Origin: Silvimonas sp.
Lineage (GTDB): Bacteria > Pseudomonadota > Gammaproteobacteria > Burkholderiales > Chitinibacteraceae
Direction of reading: 5' to 3'
Assembly (NCBI GenBank): GCA_030151005.1
Contig: JASLES010000147.1
Coordinates: 1-5,515 of the forward strand
Length of the DNA stretch: 5,515 bases
In this document: one piece after another, positions 1 to 3,312 of the stretch
Numbering within the stretch: position 1 is the first letter of the stretch
How the letters are laid out: each line of letters opens with the position of its first letter
Translations under genes and position numbers: made by a program
Notes under the pieces: model-generated
What the model was told of the DNA's origin: nothing
Databases searched by the model: none
Seen by the model: only the letters and a program-made list of their open reading frames with translations

Positions 1-94
1 GGCGGCCCTCCGGGCTTCCCTCAGTCGGTCGGGAGCCTGGGGTCTCCCTCCCTTCTTCGGCGCTGGGCTTTAATGGGGAGGGAAAGTCAAAAGC
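1..94 (-). repeat. Extragenic repeat element, copy A (partial, cut by window start)
   Basis: Read on the minus strand from position 94 down, this stretch starts GCTTTTGACTT followed by TCCCTCCCC. That nearly matches the start of copy B (411-429 on the plus strand), with about 18 of 20 positions alike allowing one gap. Both copies have GTTGCSGTT-type sequence just before this start. Further in, both hold CCAGC..GCCGA, G-rich runs and CTGAG..AAG in the same order, but divergence is high. An 8-bp inverted repeat (TCCCTCCC at 45-52, its complement at 76-83) lies inside. Plus-strand frame 1 is open from 1 to 141 but has repeat-like, arginine- and glutamine-rich content, so I do not call a gene. 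That A and B are one family is my inference from these short matches. Confidence 0.45.
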
Positions 95-99
95 ACCCC

Positions 100-117
100 C
101 AACGGCAACGGCAACGG
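100..117 (+). repeat. Hexanucleotide microsatellite (CAACGG)x3
   Basis: Three perfect tandem copies of CAACGG. It sits just outside the start of element copy A; read on the minus strand it is (CCGTTG)x3 leading into GCTTTTGACTT. Copy B has a related GTTGCGGTTGC in the same relative place, so the hexamer tract may be part of the element rather than independent. Confidence 0.7.
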
Positions 118-141
118 CCGATTCAACGCGCATTCCACTGA

Positions 142-279
142 CTCGTCATTCCGGCCCTGAGCCGGAATCCAGCTGCGATGTATGCATGCCGCTCAGGACA
201 ATTCAGAATAGTCGCGGCAATCCACCGCAAGCAGCCCGTTGGCTGCGGACTGGATTCCCGCCTTCGCGGGAATGACGAG
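142..279. repeat. Pair of inverted dRS3-like repeats, possible small non-autonomous element
   Basis: Two hairpin repeats face each other 77 bases apart. The left unit (142-172) begins CTCGTCATTCC and ends GGAATCCAG; its core is ATTCCGGC-CCTGA-GCCGGAAT (148-168). The right unit (250-279) is the same motif inverted, with core ATTCCCGCCTTCGCGGGAAT (254-273), which fits the Neisseria dRS3 pattern ATTCCC-N8-GGGAAT exactly. The outer 11 bases (CTCGTCATTCC) and inner 9 bases (GGAATCCAG) are identical between the units. The paired layout resembles a MITE-like or REP-doublet element. I see no clear target-site duplication. The interior (173-249) has no gene. The dRS3 name rests on pattern match only; similar repeats occur widely in Proteobacteria. 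Confidence 0.75.
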
Positions 280-329
280 GTGATGAGCTAGGTAAACCAT
301 TCTTGCACGCAGGCGGTTTGTGGGGCTGA

Positions 330-397
330 TTGGCTTTGGCTTTGGCTTTGGCTTTGGCTTTGGCTTTGGCTTTGGCTTTGGCTTTGGCTTTGGCTTT
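330..397 (+). repeat. Hexanucleotide microsatellite (TTTGGC)x about 11
   Basis: Ten perfect TTTGGC units run from 335 to 394, preceded by a partial unit TTGGC (330-334) and followed by TTT (395-397). There are no interruptions. In the two relevant frames it would give Ala-Leu repeats (plus strand) or Lys-Pro or Gln-Ser repeats (minus strand). The open frames crossing it extend through other repeats and match nothing I know, so I treat them as artefacts. An uninterrupted tract of this length is a likely site of replication slippage, so copy number may vary among strains. Confidence 0.95.
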
Positions 398-410
398 TGA
401 TGTTGCGGTT

Positions 411-607
411 GCTTTTGACTTGCCTCCCCTCCAGCAGTGCCGAGCATCGCAGCGGGGCCCGGGGTTTCGGCGAGGGGTGTCTGAGCAAAGCGAGTTCCCG
501 AGCCTGCCGGGCTACGCGAGAAGCGCAGGGAACCCACGAAGTGGGCGCTGTCGCAGGGGTCGCCTTTCTTTTGGTTACTTTTCTTTGGCGAAGCAAAGAA
601 AAGTAAC
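411..607 (+). repeat. Extragenic repeat element, copy B
   Basis: Begins GCTTTTGACTTGCC, as copy A does, directly after the TTTGGC tract and GTTGCGGTT. It is rich in short hairpins: GTTCCC (494-499) with GGGAAC (528-533); CCCAC-GAA-GTGGG (533-545); and a long terminal stem-loop at 574-607. Minus-strand conceptual translation gives KVTKRKATPATAP and similar strings. I recall such strings from many hypothetical proteins called in beta- and gammaproteobacterial intergenic DNA, which supports a dispersed repeat rather than a gene. The right end is uncertain and may reach about 653, since two further hairpins follow (613-626 and 639-652). Confidence 0.6.
574..607. repeat. Perfect 14-bp stem-loop at the end of element B
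   Basis: The left arm GTTACTTTTCTTTG (574-587) and right arm CAAAGAAAAGTAAC (594-607) are exact reverse complements around a 6-base loop GCGAAG. No T-run follows on either strand, so it does not look like an intrinsic terminator for the upstream end of the element or for the Cdd1-family gene. It could be a recognition or end structure of the repeat element, or an RNA 3' stabiliser. Confidence 0.85.
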
Positions 608-612
608 GTGCT

Positions 613-652
613 CCGGCCACCGCCGGGTTGCAAATACCGTGCCGTCAGGCAC
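613..652. repeat. Two short hairpins between element B and the G-rich tract
   Basis: CCGGC-CACC-GCCGG occupies 613-626, and GTGCC-GTCA-GGCAC occupies 639-652. Both are perfect 5-bp stems with 4-base loops. They lie downstream of the Cdd1-family gene on its strand, but no T-run follows, so a terminator call is not supported. They may be part of element B. Confidence 0.5.
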
Positions 653-661
653 TAACAAAGG

Positions 662-685
662 TTTGGGTTTGGGTTTGGGTTTGGG
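662..685 (+). repeat. (TTTGGG)x4 tract with a perfect G-quadruplex motif
   Basis: Four perfect TTTGGG hexamers. From 665 to 685 this gives four GGG runs separated by three TTT loops, the textbook pattern for an intramolecular G-quadruplex on the plus strand; the minus strand has the matching C-rich pattern. It lies 7 bases beyond the stop codon of the minus-strand Cdd1-family gene, where the G-rich strand is the template for transcription. The bases just after it (685-702) resemble the start of copy B (417-432): GNCYTGCCT, an optional CA, then CCCCTCC. It may therefore mark a third, degenerate copy of the same element. Confidence 0.9.
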
Positions 686-692
686 TCCTGCC

Positions 693-983
693 TCACCCCT
701 CCCCCAAAAATCCCTTCCGTTCAACCGTAAAGTCCCACCACACCCGCGCCTCACCCCCGTCCATAAACCGCACCACAGAAATAAACACATCAATCACACA
801 AGGATCATGCCGGGTGGCCGTGACTGCACACAGTTCGTCATACAAGGCATAAGGATCGCGGCCAGTCAGCTGCTCTGGCCGCGCAATACCCAGCAATTGC
901 AAATCCGCCGCCATTGCAGGGCCAATATTGGGCAGGTCGGTCAACAGCTTTACACGCTCACGCTTTACTTTGGCAGGATGCAT
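693..983 (-). CDS. Helix-hairpin-helix protein of the Cdd1 (pathogenicity locus) family
   Basis: A 96-residue soluble protein. Residues 14-33 (LTDLPNIGPAMAADLQLLGI) form a helix-hairpin-helix motif with the usual hydrophobic-x-x-G-hydrophobic-G-like turn, a fold that contacts DNA backbone non-specifically. GRDP (41-44), LC (51-52), DPC (60-62), a VFISVVRF helix (66-73) and WW (82-83) follow in the order I know from the small Cdd1 family (Pfam PF11731), which is about 90 residues long. The family's biochemical role is not established; the name comes from a Clostridioides difficile locus context, and nothing here suggests virulence. The ATG at 983 has GGAG seven bases upstream (CCGGAGCGGATAG-ATG), supporting this start. 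The last six residues (GFLGEG) and the stop lie in C-rich sequence that resembles the neighbouring repeats, so the C-terminus may have been altered by repeat insertion. It appears monocistronic and is divergent from rpmB. Confidence 0.85.
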   Translation of the reverse strand: MHPAKVKRERVKLLTDLPNIGPAMAADLQLLGIARPEQLTGRDPYALYDELCAVTATRHDPCVIDVFISVVRFMDGGEARVWWDFTVERKGFLGEG

Positions 984-1249
984 CTATCCGCTCCGGGTGA
1001 CAGAAACCAGAGGTTGGGTTCACTGGCAAGATCGCCAGATTTGTCACAAAAAATTAACCACCACGCCACACACCTCATCACAACTATTCCCAAATGCGCC
1101 AGCGCGCTTTAGCATACGCGTCCGACATCACGACGCCGGGCGTTTTCGGCCGGTGCAGCAGTGCATGGTTCTGGTACCGACAAGACTTAACTGCTTGTTT
1201 ACACAGCATGGCTCTGTCGCGTGTAGAATATGTCGCCCGCTGATTTGGC
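984..1249. other. Non-coding region between the Cdd1-family gene and the rpmB promoter
   Basis: About 330 bases separate the divergent Cdd1-family and rpmB starts. I see no tRNA, rRNA or convincing gene. A short inverted repeat, CTGGC-AAGATC-GCCAG (1023-1038), lies 40-55 bases upstream of the Cdd1-family start and could be an operator or a 5' leader hairpin. No clear promoter for the Cdd1-family gene could be picked. TTTACA (1198-1203) and TAGAAT (1224-1229) resemble promoter boxes for rpmB but are 20 bases apart, longer than usual. Confidence 0.6.
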
Positions 1250-1279
1250 TTGAACTTGATCGCCAAGTCGTGATATAAA
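1250..1279 (+). promoter_or_regulatory. Probable sigma-70 promoter of rpmB-rpmG
   Basis: TTGAAC (1250-1255) as -35 and TATAAA (1274-1279) as -10, separated by 18 bases, 35 bases before the rpmB start codon. This is the best promoter match upstream of rpmB and predicts a short leader of roughly 25-30 bases. It is a consensus match by eye only. Confidence 0.5.
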
Positions 1280-1313
1280 TCGTGTTTTTTCCAGAAGTCA
1301 GGGAATCCTAACC

Positions 1314-1547
1314 ATGGCACGTGTCTGCAAAGTCACCGGCAAGCGTCCGATGACCGGGAACAATGTTTCCCACGCCAACAACAAAACCAAGCGTCGTTTC
1401 CTCCCGAATCTGCAATCTCGCCGTTTCTGGGTTGAAAGCGAAAACCGTTGGGTGCGCCTGCGCGTATCCAATGCTGCCCTGCGCACCATCGACAAGAACG
1501 GCATTGATGCCGTCCTGGCTGACCTGCGCGCCCGCGGCGAACTGTAA
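1314..1547 (+). CDS. rpmB: 50S ribosomal protein L28
   Basis: A 77-residue basic protein matching bacterial L28 over its whole length: MARVCKVTGKRP at the start, then SHANNKTKRRFLPNLQ, RRFWVESENRWVRLRVS, and the IDK-GID-VLADLRARGE tail. E. coli L28 is 78 residues, so it is full length. L28 is a late-assembling large-subunit protein that binds 23S rRNA near the exit-site side of the 50S particle. A single cysteine (residue 5) and no paired CxxC motifs mark it as the zinc-free form. The start ATG is preceded by AGGGA at 1300-1304 with a 9-base spacer. It is the first gene of the conserved rpmB-rpmG operon; the rpmG start follows 14 bases after its stop. The sequence is very like Neisseriales L28 as I recall it. 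Confidence 0.98.
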   Translation: MARVCKVTGKRPMTGNNVSHANNKTKRRFLPNLQSRRFWVESENRWVRLRVSNAALRTIDKNGIDAVLADLRARGEL

Positions 1548-1561
1548 CCAGGTAAACGATC

Positions 1562-1717
1562 ATGCGTGAAAAAATCAAGCTCGAATCCAGCGCCGGTACC
1601 GGTCATTTCTACACGACCACCAAGAACAAGCGCACCACTCCCGAAAAACTCGAGATCAAGAAGTACGATCCGGTTGTTCGCAAGCACGTGATTTACAAGG
1701 AAATCAAGCTGAAGTAA
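1562..1717 (+). CDS. rpmG: 50S ribosomal protein L33
   Basis: A 51-residue lysine-rich protein, MREKIKLESSAGTGHFYTTT onward, continuing with KNKRTTPEKLEIKKYDPVVRKHVIYKEIKLK. It aligns residue for residue with E. coli L33 (55 residues) apart from a shorter N-terminus, as is usual in betaproteobacteria. L33 sits near the E site of the 50S subunit. It has no cysteines, so it is the zinc-independent version that needs no metal. The ATG is 14 bases after the rpmB stop. The ribosome-binding site is weak (AGG at 1550-1552, nine bases before the ATG), which fits translation coupled to rpmB. The rpmB-rpmG order is conserved widely. The operon ends here, 60 bases before a strong terminator. Confidence 0.98.
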   Translation: MREKIKLESSAGTGHFYTTTKNKRTTPEKLEIKKYDPVVRKHVIYKEIKLK

Positions 1718-1777
1718 TTCAGCTGCGTCGTTGGCTTTTCCAACGGCAAACGGATTCCCTGGTCCCGTGCCGGAAAT

Positions 1778-1808
1778 AAAAAACCCGCTCCTTGAGCGGG
1801 TTTTTTAT
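1778..1808. terminator. Bidirectional intrinsic terminator between rpmG and the LysR gene
   Basis: A perfect 13-bp stem (AAAAAACCCGCTC at 1778-1790, complement at 1794-1806) with a 3-base loop CTT. The stem has a GC core with an A-run on one side and a T-run on the other, so it can end transcription from rpmBG on the plus strand and from the convergent LysR gene on the minus strand. Confidence 0.95.
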
Positions 1809-1822
1809 TGGCCGCGCCATCG

Positions 1823-1860
1823 ATACATCTCACTCCGGCATATACATCTCACTCCGGCAT
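1823..1860. repeat. 19-bp perfect tandem duplication at the 3' end of the LysR gene
   Basis: ATACATCTCACTCCGGCAT occurs at 1823-1841 and again at 1842-1860 with no gap. On the minus strand the unit reads ATGCCGGAGTGAGATGTAT, covering the last codons (Met-Pro-Glu-stop) of the LysR gene. The first unit in the reading direction holds the true stop; the second lies wholly downstream, so the protein is unchanged. This looks like a recent slippage or repair duplication. Confidence 0.9.
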
Positions 1861-2736
1861 CCAGACTTCGCGCAGGGTATCAAGCAGCATGCCAATCATC
1901 GGGTCACTCTGACGCTCTGCCGAATATAAAAATTGCAAAGGTGCAGAGATAGCAATCTCGCCACCGCGCCACAGTACGATTGAACCGTCCGCCGCAAAGC
2001 GCCGGGCTGTACGTTCCGCCAGCAAAGAAATCCCCAGCCCCGCTTTCACCAGCTCGACCAGCGTCCCTTCGTCATCAAACTCCCCAACCCGCTTGGGCGC
2101 AATATTGTGCGTGCGCCACAACTCCTGGGTAATGCCACACAAACTCATGAATTGCGATAAACCCAGCCATGGCAGTTTGCCCAGGGTTTTCCAGTCAGAT
2201 TCATGGTGTTCATGCCCCAGCGCGGCCGGCATGGCGACGCAAAATCCCAGTTCAGCCAGTTGCACCGTGTTCACGTTCTGGAAGGGATTGCGACCAAAGT
2301 AAAAACCGCCATCCAGAATTTTTTTGCGCACGTCATTGAGGATCACCCCCGAAATACCGTGCGTGGTCTGCACGGTAATCAGCGGGCAACGCTGCCGCAG
2401 CAAGGCCAGCCACGGGCCAATACGCAAGCGCGCAGGTACGCCCACCGTGCCAATGCGGATCTTGCCGCGCGGTTCAGCCGACATGGATTTGGCGCGATAG
2501 AGCATATCGCGTGAAACAGAGAGGATGTGCTCTGCATCCGGCAAAAATGCCTTGCCCGCCTCGGTCAATTGCACGCCGCCAGGGTAACGCTCAAACAGCG
2601 ACATACCCAGTTCTTCTTCCAGCGCCTTGATCTGGGCGGTCACCGCCGGTTGGGAAAGATGCAACAACTCGGCCGCTTGCGTCAGGTGGCCCTGCTGTGC
2701 AACCGCAACAAATGTACGCAGTTGATAGATTTCCAT
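1849..2736 (-). CDS. LysR-family transcriptional regulator
   Basis: A 295-residue DNA-binding regulator, normal length for LysR proteins. Residues 3-62 form the winged helix-turn-helix domain, with LTQAAELLHLSQPAVTAQIK (18-37) as the recognition helix pair, then LEEELGMSLFERYPGGVQLTEAG. A linker helix (about 63-88) leads to the effector-binding domain (about 92-295), beginning GKIRIGTVG, which has the periplasmic-binding-protein fold and usually senses a small metabolite. I chose the ATG at 2736 (MEIYQLRTF) because LysR proteins begin there; the frame stays open upstream to 2877, but those 47 residues match nothing and cover the palindromic region. The ribosome-binding site is poor (TCGGGCGT just before ATG). 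It is divergent from yjcH-actP, so control of that operon, with self-repression, is plausible but inferred. The effector is unknown. Confidence 0.93.
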   Translation of the reverse strand: MEIYQLRTFVAVAQQGHLTQAAELLHLSQPAVTAQIKALEEELGMSLFERYPGGVQLTEAGKAFLPDAEHILSVSRDMLYRAKSMSAEPRGKIRIGTVGVPARLRIGPWLALLRQRCPLITVQTTHGISGVILNDVRKKILDGGFYFGRNPFQNVNTVQLAELGFCVAMPAALGHEHHESDWKTLGKLPWLGLSQFMSLCGITQELWRTHNIAPKRVGEFDDEGTLVELVKAGLGISLLAERTARRFAADGSIVLWRGGEIAISAPLQFLYSAERQSDPMIGMLLDTLREVWMPE

Positions 2737-2788
2737 ACGCCCGATTATTGCGCAGATCGGTCGCACATGCCGCAAAGCTGTGCGCCAT

Positions 2789-2810
2789 GTAGTTGCAATC
2801 AAGCAACTAC
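2789..2810. promoter_or_regulatory. Palindrome upstream of the LysR gene, candidate operator 1
   Basis: A perfect 8-bp inverted repeat, GTAGTTGC (2789-2796) and GCAACTAC (2803-2810), around a 6-base AATCAA centre. It begins 53 bases upstream of the LysR start and lies about 190 bases upstream of yjcH. T-N11-A spacing, typical of LysR sites, is present (for example T2793 and A2805) but not centred on the dyad. A role as operator is inferred. Confidence 0.55.
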
Positions 2811-2854
2811 GCCACTTTGAGTAAGATTCGTGCAACGCAACATAAGCATTCCTG

Positions 2855-2871
2855 ATTTTGAGCATCAAAAT
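2855..2871. promoter_or_regulatory. Palindrome with centred T-N11-A, candidate LysR operator 2
   Basis: ATTTTGAGCATCAAAAT is a perfect 7-bp inverted repeat around GCA. T2857 and A2869 give the LysR-type T-N11-A pattern exactly centred on the dyad. It is about 130 bases upstream of the yjcH start and about 119 bases upstream of the LysR start, a usual place for an activator site in a divergent region. Binding by the neighbouring regulator is inferred, and no clear -35/-10 pair for yjcH could be chosen beside it. Confidence 0.6.
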
Positions 2872-2924
2872 TTGCAATTAGCTTATGCCTGGCGCTGCTC
2901 ATACATTAGCCATGGGCCCTGTGC

Positions 2925-2960
2925 GCATGGGTGAAACACGTCGGGAGAACGTGCTCATGC
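2925..2960 (+). promoter_or_regulatory. Possible leader hairpin upstream of yjcH
   Basis: Nested inverted repeats: GCATG (2925-2929) with CATGC (2956-2960), and inside them CACGT (2937-2941) with ACGTG (2949-2953), leaving a CGGGAGA loop. The loop holds a Shine-Dalgarno-like GGGAGA, but the true site for yjcH is GAGGAGAG at 2988-2995. It could fold in the mRNA leader if transcription starts upstream. Weak evidence. Confidence 0.25.
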
Positions 2961-3000
2961 ACCAACGCAGGGTGTTCCGCACCGATGAGAGGAGAGCAAC

Positions 3001-3312
3001 ATGGATGACCAGGTGATTCAAAGAATCCAGGACAATCCCAAGTTCCACGAGCTGGTACAAAAGAAAAGCAGTCTGAGCTGGTTGTTGACGCTGGTCATTC
3101 TGATCGCCTATTTCGGGCTGATCCTGATGATTGCCTTTGAGCCTGCCGTACTGGGCTCCCCCGTGTCCGCAGGCGGGGTGATGACGCTGGGCATTCCGCT
3201 TGGCCTTGCGCTGATCGTATTGGCCTTTGTATTGACCGGCATTTACGTACGCCGCGCCAATACCGAGTTCGATCAGCTCAATCAACAACTTGTCGAGGAT
3301 GCACGCCGATGA
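3001..3312 (+). CDS. yjcH: DUF485 inner-membrane protein, partner of the acetate symporter
   Basis: A 103-residue protein of the DUF485 (YjcH) family. It has a short charged cytoplasmic start (NPKFHELVQKKSSLSW, residues 12-27), a first membrane helix at about 26-47, a short loop, a second helix at about 60-82 (VMTLGIPLGLALIVLAFVLTG), then IYVRRANTEFDQL and an acidic-basic tail. Size and two-helix layout match the family. The ATG is preceded by a strong ribosome-binding site (GAGGAGAG at 2988-2995, six bases between GGAG and ATG). Its TGA overlaps the actP ATG in ATGA (3309-3312), which implies translational coupling. In E. coli, yjcH lies between acs and actP; here no acs precedes it. Its function is not firmly known, but the constant pairing suggests an accessory role in symporter assembly or stability. 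Confidence 0.93.
   Translation: MDDQVIQRIQDNPKFHELVQKKSSLSWLLTLVILIAYFGLILMIAFEPAVLGSPVSAGGVMTLGIPLGLALIVLAFVLTGIYVRRANTEFDQLNQQLVEDARR

Noticed and set aside
1..141. Plus-strand frame open from the window edge to TGA at 139-141
   Set aside because: It runs through element A and the CAACGG tract and gives Arg/Gln-rich low-complexity sequence. It matches no family I know, so a truncated gene is not supported.
142..397. CRISPR array
   Set aside because: The tandem hexamers have no spacers, and the dRS3-like units are only two and inverted. No array structure or cas gene is present.
193..633. Minus-strand open frames of 146 and 110 residues with Lys-Pro or Gln-Ser repeats
   Set aside because: The repetitive peptide comes from the TTTGGC tract and the rest from extragenic repeats. 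There is no known domain, and two frames give equally long products, as expected for low-complexity DNA.
662..685. Telomere-like repeat suggesting a linear replicon end
   Set aside because: Only four units occur, inside normal chromosomal sequence with genes on the right side. Nothing else points to a telomere.
330..1112. Plus-strand 260-residue open frame starting with Ala-Leu repeats
   Set aside because: It starts at TTG inside the microsatellite and crosses several repeats. It then overlaps the well-supported minus-strand Cdd1-family gene over its whole length and has no recognisable domain.
1084..1320. Minus-strand 78-residue open frame overlapping the rpmB start
   Set aside because: It begins at a GTG within rpmB, covers the rpmB promoter and has no recognised motif. 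It is most likely chance.
2737..2877. N-terminal extension of the LysR protein by 47 residues to an ATG at 2877
   Set aside because: LysR proteins begin at the MEIYQLRTF position. The extension resembles nothing and would place both palindromes inside coding sequence.
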